Assembly (NCBI RefSeq): GCF_000744785.1
Contig: NZ_JQMO01000001.1
Span: 43,805 to 107,804, forward strand
Reading direction: 5' to 3'
Origin: Kitasatospora azatica KCTC 9699
Lineage (GTDB): Bacteria; Actinomycetota; Actinomycetes; Streptomycetales; Streptomycetaceae
DNA: 64,000 nucleotides
Part shown: one piece after another, positions 33,615-41,947 of the stretch
Numbering within the stretch: the stretch's first letter is position 1
Layout: every line of letters begins with the position of its first letter
The notes under the pieces: generated by a model
Told to the model about the DNA's origin: nothing
The model's database searches: none
Seen by the model: only the letters and a program-made list of their open reading frames with translations
Program-made: the position numbers and the translations under genes

Positions 33615-34814
33615 TCAGCGCACCAGCCGCAGCTCGTTCATCGCCAGCTCCTGCCCGGTGTCGGTCGACATCGGGGTCTGGTGCACAGCCGCCGCTGCAT
33701 CGGCGGCGGCCACGCCGCGTTGGAGGGCCATTGCCAGCAGCCCGATCCGCCAGCTCGCTCTCCCGTCACCGTACGGGGACCGGGTCGCGGCGAGCCGTGC
33801 CGGCAGGTCCGCGTCGTCGAGGATTCTCAGCGCGGCTTGCGAGATCTGCTTGCGCTCCGGGACCAGGGTCGCGAAGCCGGCCGTGATCGCCTCGGGCCGG
33901 TCGGTGCGGTTGCGGACGACGACCAGCGGCCTCTTGATGACGGTGCATTCCTCCTGCATACCGCCGGAGTCTGAAATCAGCAGTCGCGCATTGCGGGCGA
34001 GACCGAGGAATTCCGGGTGTCCCATCAGCGGGCAGCGGTACAGGCTCTGAGCGAGCTTCGCCAGCCCATACGTCTGGATCAGGCCCTCGGTACGCGGGTG
34101 CGTCGGGAAGACCACGGGGAGCGGCAGCGACGCCAGTTCACGCAGGATCGTTTCCAGCCGCTCTGGGTCATCGGTGTTCTCGGGTCGGTGGATGGTCGTC
34201 AGGACGTACTGGTCCTGCGTCAGGCCATGTCGGGCGAGCATGCCTTGGCAGTCGCTCAGACCCGGCAGAGCGGCAAGTGTTGCCTCGACGATGGTGTTGC
34301 CCGTGACACTGATACGTGCTGGGTCAGTGTTCTCGGCGATCAGGTTCGCGGCGTTCTGTTGGGTGGCGGCGCAGTGGACGTCCGCCAGCACCCCGACGAC
34401 GCGACGATTGTGCTCCTCAAGCACGGTGCGGTCGTGCGAGCGCAGGCCGGCCTCGACGTGGATGATCGGAATGTCGCAGTACTGTGCGGCCTGGGCGCCC
34501 GCACTGGTCGAATTGGTGTGGCCCTGAACGATCACTGCGGCTGGCTGGGTCGTGGTGAAGACGGCTGTCAGGGCGGAGATCGCAGTGCCGATCTGCGCTC
34601 CCCGGCACTGCCCGTGGACACCCTCGAGGTACGCCTGGGGCTCGGGCAGTGACTGGCTGTGGAAGAGGTCGGCCGACAGACTTTCGTCGTAGTGCTGGCC
34701 TGTGTCGACCAGCAAGGCGTTGTCCCCGAGCAGGCGCGCGACACCGGCGAGCTTGATGAGCTCCGGACGGGTGCCGATGACGAGGGCGATCGGGCGGTCG
34801 GTCTGACTGAGCAT
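33615..34814 (-). CDS. wecB: Non-hydrolysing UDP-GlcNAc 2-epimerase-like protein
   Basis: A 399-residue cytoplasmic enzyme of the WecB/MnaA family, which interconverts UDP-GlcNAc and UDP-ManNAc for surface glycans. Visible family motifs are IGTRPELIKL (14-22), VDTGQHYD (36-43), IIHVEAGLRS (Glu121), EEHNRR (133-138), TTIHRPENT (His209) and ISDSGGMQEE. The usual GDT motif, whose Asp is thought to take part in catalysis, is replaced by GHT (VQGHTNST, His99), so activity is uncertain. The ATG at 34814 has no strong ribosome site; the frame is open to 35141. Gene symbol given for the family only. Confidence 0.8.
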   Translation of the reverse strand: MLSQTDRPIALVIGTRPELIKLAGVARLLGDNALLVDTGQHYDESLSADLFHSQSLPEPQAYLEGVHGQCRGAQIGTAISALTAVFTTTQPAAVIVQGHTNSTSAGAQAAQYCDIPIIHVEAGLRSHDRTVLEEHNRRVVGVLADVHCAATQQNAANLIAENTDPARISVTGNTIVEATLAALPGLSDCQGMLARHGLTQDQYVLTTIHRPENTDDPERLETILRELASLPLPVVFPTHPRTEGLIQTYGLAKLAQSLYRCPLMGHPEFLGLARNARLLISDSGGMQEECTVIKRPLVVVRNRTDRPEAITAGFATLVPERKQISQAALRILDDADLPARLAATRSPYGDGRASWRIGLLAMALQRGVAAADAAAAVHQTPMSTDTGQELAMNELRLVR

Positions 34815-35168
34815 CAGAGGTATTTCCCCAAGGGTCTGGCCGGTCGGCTGGATCAGCATGGACGATCTGACGGGGGCACGACGGTCTCTGGACGTGCGTG
34901 GCGAGCGTCGCTGCGTGTCGGATCCGCACCCTGAACGATGATCGTCAGCGCCCGGTGGAAGACACTCATGCAGTGAAAGACTGCGCCAGGCTGCCCCTAT
35001 GACGCCCGCGGCGGTGATCAGTGCGAAAGGTGCCCGTCGGACGGTTGCGCTCGCCTTCCTCCGCGCCCCGCCAGGCGGGGCAGGCGCTCGGCCGGGTGGG
35101 GCGCTGAACGCGGTGGGGACACCAATTTCTGACTGGGACAACGTCGATATCGAGTGAGCCGTCGCGGT
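34815..35168. other. Gap between the epimerase and the NlpC/P60 gene
   Basis: The minus frame of the epimerase continues open here but without family sequence. No separate gene is supported; the promoter of the epimerase gene should lie here. Confidence 0.35.
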
Positions 35169-35813
35169 TCAGCTCGGCCGCACCACTCCCAGTACGGGCA
35201 TGGCGCCGAGCGGCGACAGCGACACGGTCCGGCCGGAGCGCGGCGCCTGCACGATCAGGCCGTTGCCTGCGTACAGCGCCACATGGCTGGCGCCCTTGAA
35301 GTAGACGACCAGATCACCCGGGCGCAGGTCTCCGTCGGTCACCTTGGGCAACTCACTCCACTGATCCTGGGAGGTCCGCGGGATGTCCACGCCCGCCACG
35401 TGCCAGGCCTGTGAGGTCAGACCCGAACAGTCGAAAGCGTCGGGCCCCTGGGCGCCCCAGATGTAGGGCTTTCCGATCTGGTCCAGGGCCCAGGACAGAG
35501 CGCGCTCGCCCCGGGAGGCCCACGGGGTGACGGGTTGGGAACCGGCGTCCAGACCGAGGGCGAGAACGGACGGGTAGTCCTCTATCAGGCGCTGCTGGGC
35601 GGCGTTGGCGGCAGCGGCCGCCGTGGTCGCCAGTGCGGTCAGGTCCGCTGCGGTGTTCGTCGGCTCCTCCGCGCCGACCGGGGCGGGCGGCTCGGCGTGC
35701 GCGGTGGCCGCGCCGACCGGGGCCAGCGTGAGGAGCAGGGCCAAGGGAAGCGGAAGCAGCACGCCGGCGGCGTGGCGACGCCGGCCGGCGATCTTGTCAC
35801 TGTTGATCACCAA
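35169..35813 (-). CDS. Secreted NlpC/P60 peptidoglycan hydrolase
   Basis: A 214-residue enzyme that cuts wall peptide stems. The signal peptide spans about residues 10-40 (GVLLPLPLALLLTLAPVG, cleavage after AHA). A helical linker (TALATTAAAAANAAQQRLIE) precedes the catalytic domain with Cys129 (DAFDCSGLTSQAW) and His177 (GASHVALYAG); the third position is Gln189 (LIVQAP) where His is most common. The GTG at 35813 overlaps the end of the upstream gene by seven bases, so the two are translated together. Confidence 0.9.
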   Translation of the reverse strand: MVINSDKIAGRRRHAAGVLLPLPLALLLTLAPVGAATAHAEPPAPVGAEEPTNTAADLTALATTAAAAANAAQQRLIEDYPSVLALGLDAGSQPVTPWASRGERALSWALDQIGKPYIWGAQGPDAFDCSGLTSQAWHVAGVDIPRTSQDQWSELPKVTDGDLRPGDLVVYFKGASHVALYAGNGLIVQAPRSGRTVSLSPLGAMPVLGVVRPS

Positions 35814-37108
35814 GCCCCCTGGAGAGTGCGGTGCCTGTCGGTGGCGGATGTCGGGCGATGTCCGGGTGGGTTGGGGAGCGGCGCGGGCGACGGCAGCTCG
35901 GTCGGCGCTGACGTCGGGCTGCTCGACCCAGTGGCGGGGGCCTGCGGGGCGGGCGCGGTCGTGGTGCCGGCGTTCGGGGAAGAGGGACTCGACGTCGCAG
36001 CCATGGGCGGAGAGGGAGCCGTCGCCGGCAGGGGCGTGGGCGGTGCGGATGGCTGCGGGCTGGGGGCAACTGGTGCGGGAGTGCCGGCTTCCTGGTGTTG
36101 CGGAGCAGCAGTGGCCTGCGGCGTCGTCGCGGGGGCCGCAGCCACGCTGGGATTCCCGCCGACGCCAGGAGTCGTCCCGGGAGCATCGACGTCGCGGCCC
36201 ACCGGGGTGAGTCCGGTGTCCGGCAAAGCCAGCTGGTGGTTCAGACCGATCCGCGAGTCCGTCTGCGCATAGCGGACGGTCCAGCTGAGAACCGCCATCA
36301 GATAGACCCGGGAGCTGTTGTACGAGAGCACTGCCGTTGACAGTTGCTCAGGGTCCGCTAAGTCTCGATTGCCGGCACACAGGAGGGCGCCTACGCTCGC
36401 GGCGGCATCGAAGATGTTGTTCGGGTCCGGGGCCGTGCCCGGGCGGCTCGCCACGGCCCACTGCCTCCATGCGCTGGGAGCAAGCTGCATGGGTCCCACC
36501 GCGTCAAGCACGGTGTCGTCCGGAGCCGAGGCGTCGGGATCCGGCCTCGCGGTGTCGCTGGTCCCGGTGCCCTGCTGCCCGACGACCGGTGCGAGCGCGG
36601 TCCCGTCGGATGCCAGCCGCCCTTCGTTGGCGTGGTCCGAGGCGATCTTGCCGATCGCGGCCAGCAGCGCCCAGGAGAGGTGGCACTGAGGGCTGAGGAC
36701 CGCGCGTTCGGCTGCCCCTCGCTGGTAGGCCGCCAGCGCGGTGCCCGGGATCATCGCGTCATCGGCTGCCGTGGGCGGACGGACGTTCAGGGCACGATTG
36801 CCGGAGGAAGTCGACGCCGATCCGGCCGTGGCAGGCAGGAGGGGGCGTGGCCCGGGTCCCGGGGGCAGTGCGGGTAGGCGTGGCCTGGGTAACGCCAGGT
36901 CGTAGGAGACCGGCCGAAGAGTCTTGCGTTCGGGGTAGTCCACCCGCCGCTGGGCGATCGAGTGATCCACGCCCTGGGGTAAGGCGACTGTGGCACAGAA
37001 CGCCATGAGAACGGCTGCCATCAGCAGCCTGACCCGGGGCCCGCGTGGCCCGGCTCTCGATACCAGGACGATGGCGGGTTGCCGATGGTCGGGGTCGACA
37101 GGGTGCAT
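35807..37108 (-). CDS. Lytic-transglycosylase-like surface protein, catalytic Glu replaced
   Basis: A 433-residue exported protein. A membrane/signal helix (LLMAAVLMAFCATVAL) near residue 30 precedes the MltB-like domain: CHLSWALLAAIGKIASDHAN, VGPMQLAPSAWRQW, DPNNIFDAAASVGALLCAG and TAVLSYNSSRVYL. In actinomycete relatives the first motif reads IGRIESxHA with the catalytic Glu; here that residue is Ala156. The last about 120 residues are Pro/Ala/Ser-rich. It is coupled to the NlpC/P60 gene. It probably binds glycan or directs the partner hydrolase rather than cutting. Confidence 0.8.
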   Translation of the reverse strand: MHPVDPDHRQPAIVLVSRAGPRGPRVRLLMAAVLMAFCATVALPQGVDHSIAQRRVDYPERKTLRPVSYDLALPRPRLPALPPGPGPRPLLPATAGSASTSSGNRALNVRPPTAADDAMIPGTALAAYQRGAAERAVLSPQCHLSWALLAAIGKIASDHANEGRLASDGTALAPVVGQQGTGTSDTARPDPDASAPDDTVLDAVGPMQLAPSAWRQWAVASRPGTAPDPNNIFDAAASVGALLCAGNRDLADPEQLSTAVLSYNSSRVYLMAVLSWTVRYAQTDSRIGLNHQLALPDTGLTPVGRDVDAPGTTPGVGGNPSVAAAPATTPQATAAPQHQEAGTPAPVAPSPQPSAPPTPLPATAPSPPMAATSSPSSPNAGTTTAPAPQAPATGSSSPTSAPTELPSPAPLPNPPGHRPTSATDRHRTLQGAW

Positions 37109-37401
37109 GGGCTGGGCCTCGGCGCTCTCTTGACGGTCACACGGATGTGAAGGCTGACGCGCTTCACCACAGGTGAGAGCTGTGACTTGATCCGGTGACG
37201 CCGCAGTGCGCCTTTGGGGGAGGGGCCCGCTCGCAGTCTGGCGGGAGCTCTTCGTCGACGGGACGACGCGTCCTGCCCGGCCCCGGCAGAGCCCGGCCGC
37301 GGGGTAGTCCTCGGCGAGCCGCCGACGAGGACGGCTGGGGAACCCAGCGCGCTCCCGGCGGGCGCGCCTGTTCCCCAGCCGTCCCGGATACCGGCCCCGG
37401 G
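37109..37401. other. Intergenic region
   Basis: Upstream of the transglycosylase-like gene and downstream of the small gene at 37402. No gene seen; CCGCGG-rich inverted segments occur around 37305-37385 and may act as a terminator for 37402. Confidence 0.35.
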
Positions 37402-37596
37402 TCAGAGGAAGTACATCAGGTCGACTTCCCCGTCCGCCCGGTAGGAGAAGACCGCCTCCCCCGGTCCCTGCGCCGGCGGCAGGTTGAGGAAGTGGACGGC
37501 GTCGGCCACCGTCGCGAAGGTGAGGACGTGCCAGGTACGCGTGATGGCCGAGATCGCGTTCTTGAGGGAGGGGGCCTCGATGATGGACACGCTCAT
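37402..37596 (-). CDS. Small hypothetical protein
   Basis: A 64-residue protein with a good ribosome site (AAGGAG) before the ATG at 37596. Sequence: an N-terminal helix (SLKNAISAITRTWHVLTFAT) and a beta-like C-terminus (EAVFSYRADGEVDLMYFL). The upstream region (37640-37700) is AT-rich and probably its promoter. Function unknown. Confidence 0.6.
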   Translation of the reverse strand: MSVSIIEAPSLKNAISAITRTWHVLTFATVADAVHFLNLPPAQGPGEAVFSYRADGEVDLMYFL

Positions 37597-37776
37597 GGGA
37601 GTGGCTCCTTCTGGGACGAGAGGTGAGGTCGCCAGGGAATCGGGCGACAGAAGGTCACTTACCCAAAGTAATGACTTATATACGAAGAGTTATTCCTTTT
37701 GGAGCGCACACAGATCCCCGGAGGGCGTGTGACGGGCAGAGCGCCTCGAGAATCCGGGCCACGGCGCAGCGGCGGG

Positions 37777-38547
37777 CTACCGGCGGACGGATGTGAGGTG
37801 GGCGAAGACGACGACGTTGGCGACGTAGTCCTTGCGGTTGCGGTCGTACACACCGCCACAGGTGATCAGGCGAAGTTGCGCGTCGGGGGCGTCGTCGTAC
37901 ACCTCGTGGTCAGGGAAGGCGTCCTTCGCGAAGGCCTTGACCGAGTCGACGGAGAACGTCGCGACAGTGCCGTCCGCACGGGTGATGTCAATGGTGCTTG
38001 CCGGCTTGAGGGTGCTGAGCGGCAGGAACACGGCCGGTCCGGTCTTGGTGTCGACGTGTCCCACGACCACTGCGGTGCCGATCTCGCCGGGAGTGACACC
38101 GCCTTGGTACCAGCCGACCAGGTTCTTGTCGTCCGCCGGTGGCGCGCTGAGCTTGCCGGAGCTGTCCAGTGCCAGCGCGACGAAAGGCGCATCCACCTGA
38201 ATCTGAGGGATCCGCAGGCGGTTCGGCGGCGAGCTGGGCAACGACGGCCTCGTCGGTGATGTCGTCGCGGGCGCGGGAACGGACGGGGAACTGGGAGCAG
38301 GGGAGCTCGGACCGGAGGGGGCCGGGGCGATGGTGGCGCGGGGGGCCGAGCTTGTGCCGGACGTGGGCGTGCCGACTTGGTGGGTGGGCAGCGGTGCGGC
38401 CGATCCGGTCGCCGCGAGGGATTGGTCGATCAGCCCGAGGCTGACCGCGATCGCGCCAGCGCTCAACCACAGCAGCCACCGGTTCCACACGCTCCTTTGC
38501 GCGGGCTCCCGCTTTGGCGACGGCGTGGGCTCGGCCGGACCCTCCAT
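37777..38547 (-). CDS. Class F-type sortase
   Basis: A 256-residue membrane-anchored transpeptidase that attaches surface proteins to the wall. One N-terminal membrane helix (WNRWLLWLSAGAIAVSLGLI) is followed by a Pro/Ser-rich stalk (about 50-108). The sortase barrel begins at PNRLRIPQIQVDAPFVALAL. The catalytic residues are His164 (VVGHVDT), Cys230 (LRLITCGG) and an Arg at 236 or 238 (YDRNRKDY). Single-domain actinobacterial sortases of this size are usually class F. The gene lies 122 bases after the likely substrate at 38670 on the same strand. Confidence 0.93.
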   Translation of the reverse strand: MEGPAEPTPSPKREPAQRSVWNRWLLWLSAGAIAVSLGLIDQSLAATGSAAPLPTHQVGTPTSGTSSAPRATIAPAPSGPSSPAPSSPSVPAPATTSPTRPSLPSSPPNRLRIPQIQVDAPFVALALDSSGKLSAPPADDKNLVGWYQGGVTPGEIGTAVVVGHVDTKTGPAVFLPLSTLKPASTIDITRADGTVATFSVDSVKAFAKDAFPDHEVYDDAPDAQLRLITCGGVYDRNRKDYVANVVVFAHLTSVRR

Positions 38548-38669
38548 ACAGCATCGCCTTCCATGTTCGAGTCACGGGACGTGGGCTTCAAAACGTCACC
38601 GTGGTGGGCGGAGCGGCAGCCCCAGGAGGTGGCCGCGCACCGCCCGCCACGGTGACGGGCTGAGATGAC

Positions 38670-39107
38670 TCAGAGCGCGCCGAGGGAGCCCTGGCGACGA
38701 CGGAGTGCGTAGGCACCCACGCCCAGGCCGCCGAGCAGCAGAACCACACCGCCGGTCAGGTTGGTGCCGGACCCGGCAAGGCCGCCGCCTCCGGCGTGGA
38801 TGCCGCCGTGCGGGTGCCGGTGCTCCTTCTGGGGGTCCTCGCCCTTCCGCTCCTCGCCCTTCCGCTCCTCGTCCTTCTTGTGCTCCTCGGCCTTGTGCTC
38901 CTCGGCCTTGTGCTCCTCGCCCTTCCGCTCCTCCTCCTTCTTGTGCTCCTCGGCCTTGTCGGAGGGCGCGTGCCCGCCGTCGGCCTGCTGGGCGTTGACC
39001 TTCGCCTCCGGCTGGTTGGGGCTGCCGGCGAAGGCGACGCCAGGAGAGGTGAGGGCAAGCGCAGCCGCGACGGCCACGCCGGTGAAGAGGGCTCTAGTGG
39101 AACGCAT
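38670..39107 (-). CDS. Wall- or membrane-anchored protein with Lys/Glu/His-rich stalk
   Basis: A 145-residue exported protein. The signal peptide is LFTGVAVAAALALTSPGVA, cleaved after AFA. A tandem charged stalk (EEHKKEEERKGEEHKAEEHK and variants, about 50-95) is followed by HRHPHGGIHAGGGG. The end is LAGSGTN, a membrane helix (LTGGVVLLLGGLGVGAYAL) and RRRQ. LAGSG resembles a diverged LAXTG sorting motif. Being directly upstream of a sortase, it is the best candidate for that enzyme. The ATG at 39107 follows GGAAGGA. A palindrome lies at 39136-39156. Confidence 0.78.
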   Translation of the reverse strand: MRSTRALFTGVAVAAALALTSPGVAFAGSPNQPEAKVNAQQADGGHAPSDKAEEHKKEEERKGEEHKAEEHKAEEHKKDEERKGEERKGEDPQKEHRHPHGGIHAGGGGLAGSGTNLTGGVVLLLGGLGVGAYALRRRQGSLGAL

Positions 39108-39499
39108 CAGAGGATTCCTTCCAGCGCTTCGACGCCAGCTGACCGGTCGTCAGCTGAAGAATCGTTTCCGCGCCTCGATGTAGTGGAAGGGGCCGAGCCT
39201 CGATGATGATGCGCGGTGCGCTCTGGATGGGTGAAGGCCCGTCTACTGAGGCGCTGTCACACTCCCAGGAAAAAAACCACTCTCCATGTGCATATAGTTA
39301 CAGAGTGTCATATTCCGTCCCGCTGCCGCCCTTGCCACGCCGTTGTCGCGGGAGCTGGACGCCGGCCTGCCCGACGGACTCCCGATGCGTCTCGAACTCA
39401 CCGCCGCAGCGCGGGGATGTGCCGGTGGCCCCGCGATCGCTGGGCGGGGTCCGACGCCGCGCTCATCCGCCGGGCGACAGACCCACCAGGAGTTTCACC
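39108..39499. other. Divergent intergenic region
   Basis: It lies between the surface-protein gene (minus) and the helicase gene (plus). The segment 39268-39315 (AAAAAAACCACTC, then CATATAGTTACAG) is AT-rich and the probable helicase promoter. No gene seen. Confidence 0.4.
39136..39156. promoter_or_regulatory. Palindrome upstream of the sortase-substrate gene
   Basis: CAGCTGAC and GTCAGCTG flank CGGTC, 29-49 bases before the start at 39107. Its core CTGACCGGTCGTCAG matches the palindrome at 3778 in 13 of 15 positions. The operator role is inferred. Confidence 0.45.
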
Positions 39500-40918
39500 G
39501 TGAGCATCGCACGTCCCTATTCCGACTACAACGAACACCTGCCGACCCAGGACGACGACGACCTTCCCGCGTCTGCGGCCCGGCAGGCGCTGGAGCGCGA
39601 GCAGCCGAACGACATCGAGGCCGAACAAGCTGTACTGGGCGCCATGATGCTGTCCACCACGGCCATCGACGACGTGATCAACGTGCTTCGCAGCCCCGGT
39701 GACTTCCACCGGCCCGCGCACGAGCTGATCTGCAACGCGATCCTGGCGATCTACGACCGATGCGGCGGCGAGGGCAACATCGACCCGATCCGGGTAGCCG
39801 GCGAGCTCACCAACCGCGGAGAGCTGCAGAAGGCAGGCGGCGTCAGCTACCTGCACACCTGCATCAACACCGTACCCACCGCCGCGAACGCCGAGTACTA
39901 CGCGGAGAAGGTCCGCGACCTGGCGGCGTTTCGCACCATGATCGAGGCCGGCGTCCGAATGACCGCCCAGGGTTACGCCGCCATGGGCGACGCTCCACAA
40001 GCCATCCAGGCCGCCATGGCTCAGCTCCAGGCGCTCGTGGCCGGCACCGTCGACACGACGCCGCGTCAGTCGGTCGCGGATCGTTGGCAGGCGTTCATCG
40101 ACGAGCAGGAGGCGGGGATCGACCCACGCGCGCTCGACACCCCCTGGCCAGACATCAACGAGGTGATCCAGCTGCTGCCCGGCCAGCTCATGACGGTCGG
40201 CGCCGCGACTGCCGGCGGCAAGAGCCTGTTCGGGATGAACCTGGCCGCGCACGTCGCACTGCACCGCAACCGGCCGGTCCTGGTGGCCAGTATGGAGATG
40301 GGCGGTGGCGAACTGATGGCCCGTCTGACCTCCGCCGAGTCCGGCGTCTTCCTCGACCGCCTGGTCCGGCACAAGCTCGAGGACGCGGACTGGGACCGCA
40401 TCGCGCGAGTCGGCTGCCGGATGGCGAACGCCCACAACTTCATCCTCGACGACAACTCCGGCCAGACCCTGTCGAAGCTGCGAGCCAGGCTGCGCTGGAT
40501 GGCCTCGCGTGGCAACCCGCCCGCCATGCTGGTCGCCGACTACCTGCAGCTGATGACGCCGGAGAACACCAAGTCAACTTCCAACCGGGCACACGAGATC
40601 GGCGAGATCAGCCGGGGTCTCAAGAAGATCGCGGGCGAGTTCGAGCTCCCGGTCGTGGCGTTGGCCCAGTTCAACCGCGGCGCGGCCGGACGTAGGCCGC
40701 TCGTCTCGGACTTCAAGGAGTCCAGCTCGATCGAGCAGGACAGCGACATCATCGTCCTGCTGCACCGCGAGCTCGCCGAGGACGGCACCGACACCGGACC
40801 CACCGCCGGAACGGTCGAGGTGGCCATTGCCAAGAACCGCAACGGAGCCAGCGGCAGGACGGTCCGGCTGGGCTTCCAGGGGCACCGGGCCCGGTTGGTC
40901 ACCATGGCACAGGGCTAG
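39500..40918 (+). CDS. dnaB: DnaB-type replicative helicase, accessory copy
   Basis: A 472-residue hexameric-type 5'-3' DNA helicase. The N-terminal domain (about 35-150) has PNDIEAEQAVLGAMM, ELTNRGELQKAGGVSYLHTC and the linker to the RecA-like domain. Walker A is GAATAGGKS (234-242). Further motifs are VLVASMEMGGGELMARL, MLVADYLQLM (Walker B), RGLKKIAGEFELPVVALAQF and SSSIEQDSDIIVLLHRE. The GTG at 39500 follows AGGAG. It is not flanked by ribosomal genes as the chromosomal dnaB usually is, which suggests plasmid or phage origin. The stop codon is part of the palindromic element at 40915. Confidence 0.92.
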   Translation: MSIARPYSDYNEHLPTQDDDDLPASAARQALEREQPNDIEAEQAVLGAMMLSTTAIDDVINVLRSPGDFHRPAHELICNAILAIYDRCGGEGNIDPIRVAGELTNRGELQKAGGVSYLHTCINTVPTAANAEYYAEKVRDLAAFRTMIEAGVRMTAQGYAAMGDAPQAIQAAMAQLQALVAGTVDTTPRQSVADRWQAFIDEQEAGIDPRALDTPWPDINEVIQLLPGQLMTVGAATAGGKSLFGMNLAAHVALHRNRPVLVASMEMGGGELMARLTSAESGVFLDRLVRHKLEDADWDRIARVGCRMANAHNFILDDNSGQTLSKLRARLRWMASRGNPPAMLVADYLQLMTPENTKSTSNRAHEIGEISRGLKKIAGEFELPVVALAQFNRGAAGRRPLVSDFKESSSIEQDSDIIVLLHRELAEDGTDTGPTAGTVEVAIAKNRNGASGRTVRLGFQGHRARLVTMAQG

Positions 40919-41083
40919 TGCCGCGTCAGGCAACCTTTGCCCGTCAAGGAGCGGCGTCCGGTGCGTGCTCTCGGCGTGCCGGCCGGAAGTCCTCGTACTG
41001 GACGTACTTGGGCTTTCGGCCGGTGCGGCGAGAGTGCGTGCCGGGCGTCGCGACGGGGCGAAGGTTGCCTGACGCGGCACTAG
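40915..41083. mobile_element. 169-bp palindromic (foldback/MITE-like) element
   Basis: The ends are exact 23-bp inverted repeats (CTAGTGCCGCGTCAGGCAAC with CTT next), and the complementarity continues imperfectly to the centre near 41000, so the whole element can fold. It encodes nothing of note. CTAG or TA at both ends could be a target duplication. The left CTAG overlaps the TAG stop of the helicase gene, meaning that insertion set or replaced the helicase stop. It must have been moved by a transposase elsewhere. Confidence 0.72.
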
Positions 41084-41221
41084 TTCCAGCGGCGGACCTG
41101 GCTCTCCAGGGTGGGCGTTGACACAGTGCGGCCGCGGCTGCGCAGCAACAGGGCGCATGGGTAAGCACACTGTTTCGCGCACTGAGTGTTCGAACCCGAA
41201 TTCACTGGGAAGAAAAGAAGC

Positions 41222-41947
41222 ATGCTGACAATCAGACGGTCGCAAGTGCTCCCCCGCGCGCAAAGCTGGGTGGGTATCGGCCTGGTATACGACCAGGCCA
41301 ATACCCACGATGGGTACCGCACGGACTGCTCAGGCTATGTGTCGATGTGTTGGGACCTGGGCTACTCGGACGACACGACAGGATTCGTTCCGAACGGCGA
41401 GGCCGCTTGGATTCCCAAGGCAGACCTGAAGCCGGGTGACGCGATCCTGAACGACGCCGCTGGTAACGCGGGGCATGTCGTTCTATTCGGCGCTTGGGCA
41501 AACGAAGCTCAATCCTCATACCTCGGATACGAGTTCACGCCTGCAGGTGTCCTCTGCCACACCATCCCGTACCCCTACTTCGCCGGGCACGGCACCTTTC
41601 GACCCGTCGCCTGTCTCACCGTCGCCAGCGACCCACCCACCCCACAGGAGAAAGACATGCCCTCAGGTATCGAGATCACCACCGGCAGCAATGCCATCAG
41701 CTTCCCCGTCGGCAGCTGCTCCAACGTCTCGTTCTTCTGCGACAACACCCTGTTCGGAAAGCCGAAGGCGCAGCTGCGCGTGGTCATTTGGGCCGTAGGA
41801 TCACCTCCCGTGGTGCGCACGATCCAGGTCGGCAACGACAACAGCGCCCAGACGGCACTCGTGTTCCCGAACCCGGGGCTCACCCACAGCGTCACCACCA
41901 CCCGGGTCGACGCCGAGACGTTCCCGATCGGTGTCGAAGTCTCATGA
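41222..41947 (+). CDS. Leaderless NlpC/P60-like hydrolase
   Basis: A 241-residue protein. Residues 1-125 match the hydrolase domain at 1994-3754: RRSQVLPRAQSWVGIGLVYD, YRTDCSGYVSMCWDLGYSD with Cys36, and NAGHVVLFGAW with His85. There is no signal peptide. The last about 90 residues are a beta-sandwich (VGSCSNVSFFCDNTLFGKPK, PGLTHSVTTTRVDAETFPIG). The ATG at 41222 has a purine-rich GGGAAGAAAAG before it; a GTG at 41186 is the alternative. The stop overlaps the ATG of the transglycosylase gene. It could be a phage-type endolysin or a cargo enzyme delivered by a non-Sec route. Confidence 0.78.
   Translation: MLTIRRSQVLPRAQSWVGIGLVYDQANTHDGYRTDCSGYVSMCWDLGYSDDTTGFVPNGEAAWIPKADLKPGDAILNDAAGNAGHVVLFGAWANEAQSSYLGYEFTPAGVLCHTIPYPYFAGHGTFRPVACLTVASDPPTPQEKDMPSGIEITTGSNAISFPVGSCSNVSFFCDNTLFGKPKAQLRVVIWAVGSPPVVRTIQVGNDNSAQTALVFPNPGLTHSVTTTRVDAETFPIGVEVS

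Noticed and set aside
41180..41205. A tRNA T-arm-like word (GTTCGAACCC)
   Set aside because: No acceptor stem, anticodon arm or D arm can be built around it; I found no convincing tRNA anywhere in the window.
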